From Cinclus cinclus (Eukaryota > Chordata > Aves > Passeriformes > Cinclidae), in contig NC_085068.1 of NCBI RefSeq assembly GCF_963662255.1, positions 1,860,001 through 1,924,000 of the forward strand: a stretch of 64,000 nt of DNA. The letters are read 5' to 3'. The notes below the pieces were generated by a model. The model ran no database searches. It was not told where the DNA came from and was given only the letters and a program-made list of their open reading frames with translations. Numbering within the stretch: position 1 is the first letter of the stretch; each line of letters starts with the position of its first letter. Positions 1 to 13,349 of this stretch are shown piece after piece. Both the position numbers and the translations under genes were made by a program.

Positions 1-3000
1 TTATTTATGGTTTGATATGAGCAGCTTCTGTTGTTGCTGAGCTACTCAAGAACAATACTGGCTTTTGGTATTTCTTGCCCTTACTGTAAATTCCTTTGGT
101 ACAATACTGAAATAATCCTTGCAGAGTACAAGAAAGCAGATTCATATGTTGAGAACTTAACCAGTCCAGTGAGTCATTCAAAGGTATTAAATCCATTCAT
201 CAGGTCAGAACAGGAGATGAATAAAGGCTTAAATTCACTATGTGATAGCCTTGTTTACTGGCTTTTTATTCCTCCTTGCTTTTCATAGGCCAGAATGTCA
301 TGCCAAGTTCCCTAGCAAATGACTTTATTGACATCTTAAGGTGTGTCCAAAATTAGGTCCTTGTCTTTGCTGAGGGAGGCAGTCACTGGCTTTCCATAAA
401 AAAGGAAGTAAATATCCAAATAAGTAGAAGGCAGATGTTGAATGAGTCAGGGTGGACCTGGGGCTCCTCAGGAGCTTTGTTTTTGTGAACTGATCTGTCA
501 CAACTGCAGCTTGTCTTGCTGTTGTGGTGGTTTCATGCTGCTGTTGTGTTGTGAGGAAGAGGAGGAGATGCCCTTTTGCATGTGAAGAGGTGCCTGAGAA
601 GGAATGAACACCAAAACTGTTCTGAGGATGTTTGCAAAGGGGTAGAACTGAGGGTCACCCTCCTGGCTGCTTTTAGGCTGCTGAAGGTTTTGAGAGAGTT
701 GTTGTTGGGTGTGAGCTGTGGAGCTGCCACTGGGTTGGATATGCTCTGGATTTGTAGCTACCAAAAATAAGAACCAGTGAGATACTTTACTTGTTTTTTA
801 TTCAATTCATTTAACTTGCTGAGGTTTGAGAATGCCCTGAAACCAAAGACTGCAAGGACAAACATTCCTGAGCAATACATTGAAGAATAAACTAAAAAAA
901 ATTATTGATCTCCATAGTAAGATTCTGAGTTTCGTGGCATCTCAGGCATGCTGATTTATGAATCTTGTGGGAGGAACAGGAGCCTGAGGATGGAAATTCA
1001 CTGTGTACAGCCAGCCTTGCTGCTTTCCTTTGCTCAAGTTTTTGTGGCGTTCTGAAGACTTCTTAATGAAAGTCTTTTAATGAAAATCAGAAAGAAGTTG
1101 CTTTTTTCATCACCTGGGCTACAAGTCAGCAGTGTTTCCCACCTGGTGATTGTGCACACACACTTAGTTGGAGGTTTCACCTTTCTGCTTGGGGAATAAT
1201 GGCAGCTCATCTCTCCTGAAAGCCATCTTTATCACTGTTCTGCAGCAGCATATTCAGAGGTGATGAAGGCTCCTGGACCATGAATAAAACACAGCAACTG
1301 CTTTGGTTTGTGCATTTCCATAGTTATTTTTTAACCTGTTGACGCTCTGTAATCATCTCCTGCAATCTGTAAAATCCTGCAGTGTGAAGATAACATCCTT
1401 CAGTAAAGGAACAAACATTATTCCTGGCTTTTAATAAATACACCAGATATATCCCAGGGTATGCTGCAGCCTGGTCTGTCAGCTGGAGAGATTGAAGGCA
1501 GCACCTCTGAATTTGGTGGAAACAACATCCTTCCTGGGATGGATTTTTTGGAAATGCCTTCTCTAGCCGTTGCGTGTGGCTGGCTCTGGACTAGAGTTTA
1601 TGTCTGTGCCTTGTGCGAGGTCTAAACATTTGTGCTGACTTGGGTGAGAAAAGGTGCAAAAGGAACATCAGTTTTCTGCTCAGACAAGCTGATCATGGGA
1701 GGAGAGCAGCAGTCTTTCACAATAACTGTGTTCTGGTTAGTGGCTTGGACATTTTTAAGAACAAAAGGGAGCTTTTCTTGCTTCCTTTCTCTTCCCCTTT
1801 TTAATCAGGCTCAACAACTTAAAACTGAAAGCACTTTTTTATATAAGCACACTTAGATCTGGAACGTGAGCTTCCGCATCTGATCAGAAAGCCCTGAGCG
1901 TGCTCTTATATGTCTACTGAAAAGCCAGAGAAGTCCAGACATCTCTGGAAGGAGGGTGAATGGATGATCTGCAGGGCTGTCTGTCGGATACTGCTGGTGA
2001 GATAGTTCTGACCAGTGTGTGTTCCTCTTGGATGCCCCTCTGTCCAAATGGAGGCGCTTCCATCTTTTATTATTCCCAGTGTGGTAGGAAATGAGAGCTG
2101 TGTTCAGATCAAGTTCCTGTCATGAAGGTGGTCAGGTACCCAGTCAGAACTGGATTTGAAACCATCTTTTAGCTCAACATAAAGATTGGCCAGATTGTGA
2201 ATTATTTTGTTTAAGCAAGTAGTGAATCACCTAGAGTTTTTCTCCAGAAAGAAAACTGACCTGGTTGTGTTTGCTATCCATGGGATTCATTGCGAGTAAC
2301 TTGGTGTCCCTGTCACAGCTTTCCCTGTGTCTTCAATGAGGTGTTCCCTGCTTCCGCACAGCACAAAGCTCCGGCCATGGTCCATCTGCTCCTGCGGCTG
2401 GGTGAATACCTCCAGTCCTCATTAACAGTGATGGCTGCCAAAGACATCACAGAGGCTCGTTTAAATGTCCCTCTTTAGGCTCTCTGTGGCAGCTGCAGGT
2501 GACCTGTAATAGTTAATAGGGCAAAATAAGAAAAATAAATGGCCAAGTTGTACATTTAAAGAAGTCATCTTTGGAGGGGAAAGAAGTCTTCCGGCCTCAT
2601 TAGCATCCTAGCTGTGAGGGGAATAAAATCTCAGGGTGGATGAGTATCTCTCTTGTATATGTAATCAACGTTTGATTTAATTTCGTGGGATCTGTGAGAT
2701 GCTGCTCTTAGGAAGGCAGCTGGATATGCATCCAGACAGCAACTGGCCAGCACAGTCACTGCCTTGTAATCAAAGTCTCAGTAAACCTTTGGTCTTTTTC
2801 TTAACTCTGAAATAACTTATTGGAAGAATTAGTAGCAGAGAAGCTTTGCCACATTTGAAAAATAGAAGTGGCTTAAAGATTGATGTTGTAGATGATAACG
2901 CTGGTTGTGGGTGAGATACACCATTTTTTGGCAGCAGTTGAGCTCAGGAAGCATCTCTTCCTCTACATCCTTTCAGGGTTTGCAGCCTCTCGGTTGGCTG

Positions 3001-4739
3001 CAGTTAATGCTCTTGTCTATCTGGTGTCAGTCTGATTTTTCAACTTAAAGGTGAAGCTGGTCACTGAAAAGGCATAAAATGAGGGAGCAGCTTTCCCAGT
3101 GGTTGTGTTGGTGTATCTGGTTGTGTGGTGTATCCTTGAACCCCAGGAGGAACCTCTTGGTCTGGTAGTATGTGTGTTCACCTCCAGATACAGCTCTGCT
3201 CAAGTCTTTGGTGTGGTGAGGCCTCCTTTAAGTCAGCTCATAAAGCCAAGGTGTGAAACCTCACCTGTTGTTGCGATGAAACTCAAGTTTCCAGCTCAGC
3301 TTTGCAAAACTTTTGAGTTGTACTGGAAGGAAAGCCATTAAAGTCTGGCTGGTTCACGAGCTCGGCTCTAGAAAGTCCCAGGCTCTCACCTGTGGAGAAA
3401 GCGCCTAGAGCACAGGTAGTCACTGCAGACAAAACACACCTGAGTGTGTGCCAGGCTCTTGCTGGGCACTTGTCAGTGGGGAGCATTATTTTCCTTGGCC
3501 TGACACCTGGCTCATGCCAAGGACTATGCTGCCAGTTGGTTTAGTCACAGGACAAGCACTTTCTCCAGGGCGATGGAAGCGGTGAGTCACGAGGCAAAGA
3601 AATAACATTTGCACATGTGTGTTTGGTGACTGGCTGGTGTGGCAGAGCAGGAGTGGCTGGACTGGCTGGGAACTGGCTGGATTTCCTCCCTGGTGTCAAG
3701 ATCATAACCTCTTAGCATTGGTGAGCTTCTGTGGTTGGGAATTTGACTGAGAGTCCTTGGATCTGTGGCTGATTCCTGTCAGAAATGAATTTTAAGTTGT
3801 CAGACCTGTGGGCTGAAATAAAGCTTGTCACTTGTTCAAAGCCAGTTGAAGTTTGGAGGGGAAGAGCAGTTCCATCACTTGAGGTCGTTTCAGAGACCAC
3901 AGACAAATTAAACAGGTTTTTTCTTCTGAAGTACTGTTTTCTGGAAAGCATACAAAACCTGGGAGAAGAGGTTGTAAATGTCTGTTGCTGGAGAAGTCTG
4001 TACCAGTGGGACCAAGACTTCCAAAGCTTCAAGATGATCCACATCTCAGGTGCTCTGCAGCATGGCAGAAAGACCATAATGTGACTCTGCATCTTCCTCC
4101 ATCTGCTGCCAAATACATGCAAAACGGAGCTTGGAGAAGCAAAAGTGAGATGGGGAATAACCCTTTCATGTAAGAGTGAAAAAAACTGATTAATCGAGAG
4201 ATTCCCCTACAGTTGCAATGCAGCATGTTCTTAACATCAAATCCAAACAAATCCTAAAATCAGCCATGCAAAAGAACAGGCTTGAGCAATTCCCCTGCAG
4301 AAAGCGTTGAACATAGCCTATCACCACTGGTGTTTTTGAAGCAAATCTGCAGATTATGCTTTAAGCTGGAAGAAAAAAAATGCCCTGGAGATGGAATTCA
4401 GCAGCTCTGTGTCTAGCATGTAGGAACGTGAAGGTGTGCATATGTGTAGGCTGGGGATAAAGAATCACAGCTCGTTGTGCTTGAGATAACACAGCTGAAC
4501 GTGCAGAGTTCCTACATATTTCTATAACCTTTCTGTGCTTCTGCAAATAGTGATATTTATTCTTATCTGCTTGGAGACCAAGTTTGAGCTGCCATGTGTA
4601 TATATATCTTCTCTAATAAATTTTGAACCCATTTGCCAGTTTCAGCTAAACCTGAGGGCAAAGGGGATATTCAGTCTCAGACACACAACGTTCCTTTGAG
4701 TTTTGTGAAAACAAGCAGTTTTAATAGAGGAGAGAGACC

Positions 4740-4886
4740 TGATTAGCGACCCCATGGAGAGAAAAGCTGTAGTGAGAGCACAGCCCTTATTAGACATTAA
4801 AGAATCCACATGGGAGAGAGGTGTTCCTGACCGTGGGAAAAGCTGCAGTGGGACCTGGCAGTTATTGGACACCAGAGAATTCGACC
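4740..4886 (+). pseudogene. Decayed C2H2 zinc-finger fragment
   Basis: Remnants of tandem C2H2 (KRAB-type) fingers. The seven-residue finger linker HxRxHTGE[K/R] is recognisable at 4741-4764 (reads D*RPHGEK) and at 4794-4820 (H*RIHMGER). A third HQRI-like end lies at about 4870-4884. Between them are two GK/EKS-[CF]-S finger cores, about 4763-4780 and 4833-4850. The CAA (Gln) codons after the His are TAA or TAG, and small indels shift the frame, so no protein can be made. It is probably a retroposed or duplicated fragment of a zinc-finger gene. The parent gene cannot be named. Confidence 0.68.
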
Positions 4887-4940
4887 TCAAGACATGCATC
4901 TGTAAGAAATAAGTCTTCATTAGTTCTGCTCACAAAGTTG

Positions 4941-4941
<1 letters not shown>

Positions 4942-4970
<29 letters not shown>
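4942..4970. repeat. Poly(T) run, 29 bases
   Basis: Uninterrupted T tract about 55 bases downstream of the zinc-finger relic. The orientation (T on the sense strand of the relic) does not match a poly(A) tail of that relic. It could be the tail of a minus-strand insertion or simple homopolymer growth. Confidence 0.9.
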
Positions 4971-4974
<4 letters not shown>

Positions 4975-6579
4975 AATGTATACACCAATAAGCTATGGGT
5001 GTTTCCATGCTTTTCCTGGATTGTTCCAGGAAAGCAACTAGGAAAAGTGCCTTAGTAAGAGACTTTCTCTGGCTGGCTGAGGTGGCTGTGCCTCGTTACC
5101 CTAGCAGCTGTAAGTGGCTGATGTTGTGTTGAGCCCTTTGCTCCAGTGCGGTTGAGCTCTGGCTGGGCTGATGCAATACCAGGTTCTCCTGGCACTGCCA
5201 GCAGCGGAACTGCTGACTGTGGTGAAGAGGATATTAATGCATGCAGTGCCAAGAGGCATTTTATTCATCCAGCTTCGTGTAATCCCCATGTCCAAAGCAT
5301 GGGTTCGGCTTCCTTGCCCTCCTCTTTGCCCTGGTTTGAAAGGTTGCTAGGACTCCTCCTGCGGACTGTTATGTGTCCTGTGGGTCTTGCAGTGGAACTG
5401 GCTGATATTTTAAGGATTGGATGCACCTATATTCACATGTGACCTGATGCGTGTTGATTGCAACAGTTGATCTATGGCAGAACTGGTTGTCATGGGGGTT
5501 GCATAAAATTTCTTGGTGTGTTGACTCTTGGATCAAATAGTTGCTACTGAAAGTGGCAACTATGGAAATGCAGGTTCAAATATTCTGTTTCTTCCCTCTA
5601 TGGTACAGAGTAATTCCATTTATATATTAATATTTCAGCAGTATCCAAAAGGTCACTTTGCATTGAAGACATAAATAAAGTGTCTTCATTAGGAATCACT
5701 CTTACTTGGGGTCTTAAAATTGAGCATTTGGCTGAGCTGTAAAGCAAGAGACCAGCACTTGTTCCAGCATGGAGTTATCTCTGGACTATCTGATCTGTTG
5801 AGCATGTTACTTCTAAATACCAGAGGTATCAGGAGTATCGGTGAATGTGCCTATGCTAGCTTTTTAATTTCCTACTTTGTCATCTCTTAGGGAGGGATTA
5901 TGTGTGCAGACAAAGTCCTGGCTGTTTTCTGTGTATGGCAGGAACACGTGCTGTATGTCATTAACAAAACCCCTGTTTGTAGTCGGGAGATTTCCCATTG
6001 AGTGCTGTTGTGGGCCAGAGGGAGCTGCAAAGTTCAGAGGGGTCTGGGTTCGAGTGGTTTGGGTGTTGGGGCAGGAGCGCGAAAGTATGAGCATTGAGCT
6101 CAGGATTCACACCAGGATTGTTCAGCTGACCTCTGTAACCTGGTTGATTAGTTTCTGCTCCTTGATTTTGATGTTTCCCTGAAGATCTTTATTGCTAGAA
6201 GAAGAGCTGTGAAGAATGCCCTGAAGAACATTGTTTTTCTCCCCCCAAAGGTCACAGAGCCAATAAAGATCACTCTAAACAGGTTTTAAAGTATCTCAGA
6301 TTGTAATCTTGAAAATTATGGGAGCATGGTAATTAGGGCATGTTTCTGAATCGTCGTCATAAGGGCTGTTCTTGGTGTGGCTTGAAAACCAGAGCTCCTT
6401 GTAATACAAGGAGCTTTTATTTTGCTTAACACTGGGAAGGTGAAGGATTTCAGAGGTGCATGTCTCTTGGATTTATCACTCATGGATTAGCTTTGCTACT
6501 TGTGATTGTCCAGAGTGCTGTCCCAGCTGCTTGCTGTGTCTTATCTTTATAGACACAGCAATTTATCTGCACCAGTGCC

Positions 6580-7110
6580 CCCAGCATGGGTGAGAAACAG
6601 GAGGAGCTGGAAACCATCGTACAGCAGGAGATGATGGCATGAGTTGCCATTGTGGAATCATGGTGGGGATGGCTGACACAACTGGAGTTCTGCAGTGAAT
6701 GCCTGTGATGTCTTCAGAAGGAATTGACAAGGAAGGAGAGGTGGTGGGGTAGCCCTGTGTGTTAGGAAGTGTTTGGATTGTCTAGAGGTTAATGATGGCG
6801 GTGTTAGGGTTTAGTGGTTATGGGAAAGAATGGTGGGACGGCTAACAAGGTAAATATCCCAATGGGAGTCTGTTCTAGATCACCCAACCAGGAGACCAGT
6901 TTCATCTGAAGAGAAAGAAATACTCTCTTAGCAGCTGGGAGAAGTCTCACAAGCACTCTTGTTCTTGTGGGAGACTTAAACTCCACGACATGTCTCCTGG
7001 AAATATAGCAGAGGGGAAGCAGTCTGGGAGGTTTGTGGAGTGTGTGAAGGACCCAGTTGGTGAGGGAGCCAACCAGGACATGATAGCGAGTTGTCCATAG
7101 TGTAATACTG
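6580..7110 (+). mobile_element. CR1 LINE fragment, internal (endonuclease-ORF region)
   Basis: The order of landmarks matches the interior of CR1 ORF2: a GGAAACCATCGT-like segment, a block reading like the end of a genome-walking GTTATGGG segment, then at 6940-7080 the stretch resembling CTCAC..GCTCTTGTTCT..GGGGGACTTTAAC. In CR1 that stretch encodes a conserved LVLMGDFN motif of the AP endonuclease. It is followed by GGAGGTTTGTGGAGTGTGTG and GAGGGAGCCAACCAGG. Frames are broken by stops, so this is a dead 5'/internal piece. It differs from the other CR1 fragments here, which are 3' ends. Boundaries are approximate. Confidence 0.7.
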
Positions 7111-9569
7111 CTCCTGGTCTGCCCTGCATGCAGCTGCTGGCCCGGGCAGTCCTACAGAGTGAAATGATTGAGCCTCAACAGGTGACAGTTCCCCACATTT
7201 GTTAGACTTAAGTGTAGTTTTCCAGGATGGTGGAATTCTGCTTGTTTCTATCAACATTCATTTCAGTAAATTTGAATGATTTTCATCCCAACCCTGTACT
7301 CACTCTTCTCAATGGTCTGTCCCTGATTTTGCTGTCTGCTGCACATTAGTTACTATATTTATGAAATAGTCAGTGCAATTTTGAGTGTTTTTTGTTTAGA
7401 TGCCTTGATTTGTCCTGTGTCTCTCAGTCCCCAAGTCTCCTTCCATGCCAGGCATGTAATGATTCTGTCAAATTTTGAATAATGCTCTGCATTACTTGAG
7501 GCACAGTTTAATTCCAAAGACTTGTGCTGCTCAGGTTGGAAGGTGGTGAAATACCATCTTGTATCACTCTACATATGAAATTCCCTTTCTAACAAAAAAA
7601 AATTGTAAGTGTATATATAAATTTTATGGCAATAAAGCATGTGGCTATAATGAATATGAAGCTTGGAACATGGCGGGATGTAATTTCCTTAGGATAAGCG
7701 TGTTTGAACTGCTGCGTATTTCATTTATTGTATTACTGCCCTCGTTGTGATCAGTTGCAGTGCCATAATCTTTGAGTTTAATCAAAGTTCCCTTTGTGTT
7801 GTTGGCTCAGGAACTCTTACAGTGGTGAATATTAAACACCTTTTGTGAGCGGTGCGGGTGGGAGACGCTCTCTGTGTGGTTCTTGCTGGGAGCTGGTGGT
7901 ACTGGAGGCTGGTGCTTAGCTCCAAACAGGATTTCTGCAGGATAGCTGTTCCTGTGGCTTGGTGTCCTGCTTCTGGTAAGATCCCAGTGTGGTCAGTGCT
8001 CTCTCTTATTTTGTGTGTTCTATGGCTGGAAAGTGTCTACACGTGCTGTTGTGGTGGGCCAAGTTTGTCAAGCTGTGAAATGAGCATCCATGATAGCAGA
8101 AGACCTTAGAACTGATGTTCATGGACTCAGCAGATACCCATTAGCCTGGCTAAAAACCCCTGTGGAGAGTGATGGCATCCTGCTTTATGGAGGTTTACTA
8201 TCTGCATATCCTGGAATTCCCTGTACCTAGAGCAGACCTATTTTGGGCAGGGGAAATGCAGGGCTGGAGTATCCCTAGCGTGGGGTATTTGAACTGATTT
8301 GTTGTTAGGAATGAGAAGTGGCACAAACATCTGGTGAAGTATTATTTCAGGACACATTATTTTGTTATGAAATAACAACAAAGCCAGAGGAATGTGATTG
8401 GCCAAGGAAAGCTTCAAGCTATGTGTTTTACTGAATAATGCAGGCTGGGGCTTGCTGGGGTTATATAATCATGGAGGAGGAAGGAGTTTGAGTGTGGCAC
8501 AGCAAAATCAGCTGAGCTTTTCAGATGGCTAAAGATACCTGGCTGCAGTCAAAGGGAACCTGAGTGAATACAAAATACTCAGATGTTCTGCTGTACTGGA
8601 GCAGCTTTTCAAATCCTGCTTGTAATGGATGGTGCAGAAACACACTGAAAAAAAGCTCCTGCGTTGTTCTGGGTCCTGCAGTGTCTGTTACATTTAGTAG
8701 TATGTGGAATGGAGTGCGGCGCCAGCTTCTAAATAAAAATGCAATGAAGTTTCTTTGGTCAGGATGTAGCTGACCTGCAGAACATGTCAGTAATGAAGAT
8801 GGTTGGGTAGGAAAGGTCTTCACAAGCTTGTGGGGAGCACAGCAAGAGAAATAGGAAGATACTGTGATTTAAAGTGGGATTTGCTTTATGTTAGAAGCAA
8901 ACCTCCCTTGCTTCAGCCCACCTTTTCTTATCATGTACAGATTGTCCTGTAAAGATCCTAATCAGTTTATAGAATATTGCAGCTAAGCAGTAAGGTTTGC
9001 TTACTACACAGTTACTGACCAATGTTCTCATAGTCCATGCTTTGTTTAGAATGTTGTTGCTTGGAACAGCAGGGACCGTGCAGGAAGAGTGTTCAGAGTG
9101 AGCAGCTGAGCTGAAATGGCTTATTAGAGCTGGAGAGCCGAGGATGCCGATCCCCGGCGTAGGGAGGGCTGCAGGGTGCGGGATGACTTTGGCTGTGCCT
9201 GAGTGACACGTCGCTCCTGGGGAGGAGGAACCAACCCGGCCCTGCATTGGCGGAGGCTGCGTCTCCCAGCCCGGCTGTGCTGTCTCCTGGTTTGGGAGGA
9301 AGAGCTGGGGAGGACGAAAGGCTGGAGAGCGAGGGAAGCATGCTGAGCAGCCGTGCCAAGAGCCCAGAGACATTTCAGCTGCTTGAATATAGAGGTGCTT
9401 TGATCTACAGTGAATAAACCGATAATGCTTAAGTTATGAATTCCTTTTCTTTGTCTGAAAAGCTGGATTAGCGTGGCTTTGTTTGAGCAGTGATTATTGA
9501 GCAACTTTTTTCTGCAAGGGTTGCTCGATGTGTGTTTACAGCCGGGTGCTTTGGTTGTGCTGTGCTGCT

Positions 9570-10240
9570 GGAGGGACATAACAGCTCCCGCACGTCCTCG
9601 TCTCTTCTGCTTCAGGTTGAACTGTAAAGCCCGCCGAAAACACGGCCTCGGGCCTCCTTCGTTAAGATGTGGAGTTAATGATTAATCGGCAGGCGTTGTG
9701 GATGGGAAAGAGGCACTAAACGGCCTTGTTTTCGTTCGAGTCTGCGGAGTGGGAGCCGAGCGAAGGCACCTCTTTGTTGGTCTGGCAGCGATTGCAAAAC
9801 GCAGCCTTGGGAAGGGCTGACGCACAGGTGTAGCGATAGGAGGCGAAGGTTGAAAGGAGCTGTTCTGCCAACGCTACCAAAGGTCGCGGCCATGTCTCTC
9901 CTGGCCTTTTGTCCCCTCTTCCCAGCCCTCTGCCGGGACAAAGGTTGCTCCTCTGACCATGCTTTGCTTTCGCGTAAGGAAGCGTGGTGCTCTCGCCATC
10001 TCTCTTCCCCTGGCCTTTCAGAAAGTGTCGTGATTTTTCCCGTGTAATGTTACTGTGCTGCAGTGAAGCCGTGTGGTGATGCAGCGCTGCAGATCTCCCT
10101 CCTCTCCCCCTGGTCTCCTCCCGGCAGCATCTGCCAAGACAGGAGCAGCTCGGAGAGACGCCAATGGGTGCGGCCGGGCCGGATCACTCGGCACATTCAT
10201 CCACGCTGTGGGGACCGGAGGATGTCTGCAGTCACAGGAC
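9570..10240. promoter_or_regulatory. CpG-rich island in intron 1
   Basis: A block about 0.7 kb long with roughly 40 CpG counted by eye, in an intron that is otherwise CpG-poor and AT-rich. It includes a CCAAT box at 10162-10166 next to a GGCCGGGCCGG stretch. No splice-consistent coding exon of SPEN and no recognisable protein was found in it. Candidate alternative promoter or enhancer; function is inferred from composition only. Confidence 0.45.
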
Positions 10241-13028
10241 TGAGGCAAACCTTCCTCTTCCAGCAGCTGCCCTGGAATACTCAGGGCTCTCTGCTCCTCG
10301 GTTTTCTTTCATCCCCCCTTCTGCTCCCTTTCTCCTCCTCCCGCCTGCCTCCCTTGCTTTCAGCAAAGGCGATTGCCAGAGATTAACCTCAGGGCCTGTT
10401 AAGGGTATGGGGCAGGACACCAAAGCACAGCATATATTTATGTACCTGGATAACAGGGGAATTAACAGGTGCCGTCTCGGAGTGGAGTTATTTAACACCA
10501 TGGCTGCAGTACAGTAGAAACCTCCGCCATCCATTTCTTATTTAGGAAAAGAAAATAATAACCGAAGTACACATCTTCCAATGTAAAAATTCATATTGGG
10601 AAGGTGATTTTTGCTAGGTGTTTTTTTTTTTTTTGTAGATGGGGACCTTATTACACTGGTGTTTTGTATCCTCTCTGCTTTCTGGGCAGCATGAGTTCAG
10701 CTATTTGTACATTTTAAACACATTCTGCATCTTCTGCAGCAAAAGAATGACTGCGTTCTGATCGTGTATGTATAATAACATGTATTTGTTAGGATTTCAG
10801 AATTAGCTAGTAATTGTCAAGGTGAGGAGCAGGCAGTTATTCAGAACCCAGCTCTGATGTCACTGGCAGGCAGTGCTTTGTGTAAGGTGGGCCATGGTGG
10901 CTGCACTTTGGAGGACAGCTAGGATTTTAGAGATATTGTTAGCATTACCAGTAGTATCTTAATCCTGTTCTCCCTTGAAGATTGAAGGCAAATATGGGCT
11001 CCTGTTGCCAGAAACTGAACGTGTCAGTACAGTGAGCAAAAGGAAGGTGTGTGTTCTAACCAGTCAGTTTGGGAACTACATGGTTTAGATATCAGAGTTG
11101 GAGTCCATCTTTCTTTGCAGAGAACTGGCACTGAAATATTTTAAAGGGTGATCTTAACTAGGATTCCTAATTACTTTCCATATTTTTTTGGTCATGTTCA
11201 GTCATGGCGCAAACATTTTCTCAAATAGGCTCCTGTTTTCCTTCCCTCTCCTTCCTTTCCTGTTCCCTCTCCTGCTCTCTCTACATCTGCCATATCCAAT
11301 TAGGCCGTTTTTTTTTCCTCACACAGATTTTATTAACCATCTCCCCTACTTCTCTGAGCTTTCTAAATCTTGCTTTCAAGGCAAGATAACCAAACCCACC
11401 TTCGGAAGAGAGCATGTTTTGAGAAGCAGTTTTCCTGCAGTTCCTTTTGCCATTATTTGAAACTTTTAATTAAATAAAATACAAAGAAACAAGAAATAAC
11501 CAGAGCATTACAGATTAGGAAACTCCCAAGAACTTACATCGCTGTGCTATACCCAGGGGCACAAAGGTGACAAACTCAGCCCTGGACAGCTGTGAGGCAG
11601 GATCATGTGTTGTGTATGACCCTGTCTTTTTATGCCCAGCAAGGCATTTTTTTCTTGGAAGATGCTCTTGTTTGTGCACACAACCATGTTCAATGGAGTA
11701 TAAACCAGGGGAAAAAGGGCTCTAAATCCAAACCAGGTTATATATAAGTGTAGTAGGTCAGGCTGGAATGAGAAGGCAGCAGCCAGTGAGGCAGGTTTTC
11801 AGATTGTATTTGAGGATTAGTCATCCAATAACAATGATGAAATTGTAAGGTGTAGGAAAAGACAGGCACAAAACCGAGGCAGCTCCAGTATCTGACAGCT
11901 ATTCCCTTCTTTCTGCGTGTGTGGCTGAGAGCAGTTTTGCCTGTGTAAGGTCTGTTTACATCTGCCTGGCCTTGTGCTGCCTTTGTACATAGAAATATTT
12001 TCAAAATAATTCTTCGTGGAGTTTACAAATACTTCCCAATGAGGTTTTTCATTTGTGCATCCCTTTACTCCATGTCGGCACATTCAAAAATACACTTTCT
12101 GCCTTTTCTTGTCCTGGATTACCAAGTGGAGTTCAAAGCTTTTCCCTGGTTTGCTCAGAATCTTTTGGCTGAGAGAACTGAGCAGCCAAACCCTGCAGTT
12201 GTTGGCTGTTAAAACATCACTGTGCTCATCCCACCCAGCTTGTCCTTTCTGCTGTGAGTGGATGCAAGTTATTTAAATGTGTTTTTACATCTTGTTTCTT
12301 TGTGTACACAAACATGTTTGGGTTCATTTTTATTTTGCACAGACATTTACTCATCCGTAAGTGCCGGTGTTGCAGTTACTTATCATACATTACCTAGGGT
12401 GGTGTCACATTCCTTCTGGCATTTCTCAGCTTCTGTTGGGCAGCTGGGCCTGGAGTGGGGATGGGAGGCTGAACCCCAGCAGCACCTGGGTCTGGGGGTC
12501 TGTGCTGCCCATGTGTCCTGCAAGGTGTGGAAGTAGATGGGTTTGAGATCAGGAATGAGGCTCACATTGGAGAGACTGGGTTAAATACAGATCGAAGTAG
12601 AGGAATTGCAGTGTCAAGGTCATTTGTCGCATAAGAAAATTGTTGGCTGGCTGTATTTTTCCTCCTGACGCAGTTTTGTTTTAATTGTGCCTCTTTAATT
12701 GTGTCAGACTAACGATGTGCAGGGTGCTCTGGTTGTGAACGCCTTTCTATTTCTTCAGCTGCTGCTACTCTTTTGCTGAAAAAAGGATGATCTCATGGTA
12801 GGCTCCCCACATTGTGAGAGAGGAGTTTAAATGTAACCCATGCAAAGTCTAAGTGGCTTTTCCCCCTCTCCAAATGGCTTTTTCCCTCTTGGTGTCTCCC
12901 AATGATTGATTTTCCTAGCACAAGGGAAGGGTGAAGGGATGGATGTTGATTTTGCAGGAGGCAATGTTATTAAACGTAGTCTTTTCCCACCAGCACTAAT
13001 GTGTGTGCTCTGCTTTTTTCTCTTCCAG

Positions 13029-13349
13029 ATATGGACGTGTCGAAAGTGTCAAAATCCTCCCTAAGAGGGGGTCGGAAGGCGGAGTGGCAGCATTTGTGGA
13101 TTTTGTGGACATTAAAAGTGCCCAGAAGGCACACAACTCTGTCAACAAAATGGGAGATAGAGACCTACGGACGGATTATAATGAGCCAGGAACCATTCCC
13201 AGTGCTGCACGGGGATTGGATGATACAGTTTCCATAGCATCTCGTAGTAGAGAGGTTTCTGGGTTCAGAGGAGGTGGTGGGGGGCCCACTTATGGTCCCC
13301 CACCATCACTTCATGCACGGGAAGGACGTTATGAGCGGAGACTTGATGG
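13029..13349 (+). CDS. SPEN: SPEN exon 2 (RRM1 remainder, Gly-rich segment)
   Basis: Encodes residues 28-135: from the RYGRVESVKI strand of RRM1 through RNP1 (GVAAFVDFVD, 13081-13110) to the end of the motif, then a conserved linker with a short Gly run and a YGPPPS segment. RNP2 of RRM1 is in exon 1, outside the window. The acceptor is TCTTCCAG at 13021-13028. The first base completes an Arg codon begun in exon 1. The donor is GG|GTAAGT at 13350, leaving two bases of a Gly codon. RRM1 diverges most from canonical RNA-binding RRMs in this family. Sequence identity to recalled human SPEN is nearly complete here, so the assignment is secure. Confidence 0.97.

Larger units (their letters stand above)
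1..13028 (+). other. SPEN: SPEN intron 1 (3' portion)
   Basis: Non-coding sequence before the first exon in the window. It ends in a good polypyrimidine tract and CAG acceptor at 13026-13028. It holds a zinc-finger relic (4740-4886), a 29-base T run (4942-4970), an internal CR1 piece (about 6580-7110) and a CpG-rich block (9570-10240). A milder GC-rich patch lies at about 9125-9370. Elsewhere only short frames with no recognisable protein similarity are present. The human-like exon 1 sequence (RNP2 of RRM1) was not found. Confidence 0.85.

Noticed and set aside
1..13028. SPEN exon 1 within the window
   Set aside because: I looked for a start codon followed by an RNP2-type HLWVGNLP segment and a donor in the right phase, especially in the GC-rich parts (9125-9370 and 9570-10240), and found none. 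Exon 1 is taken to be upstream.
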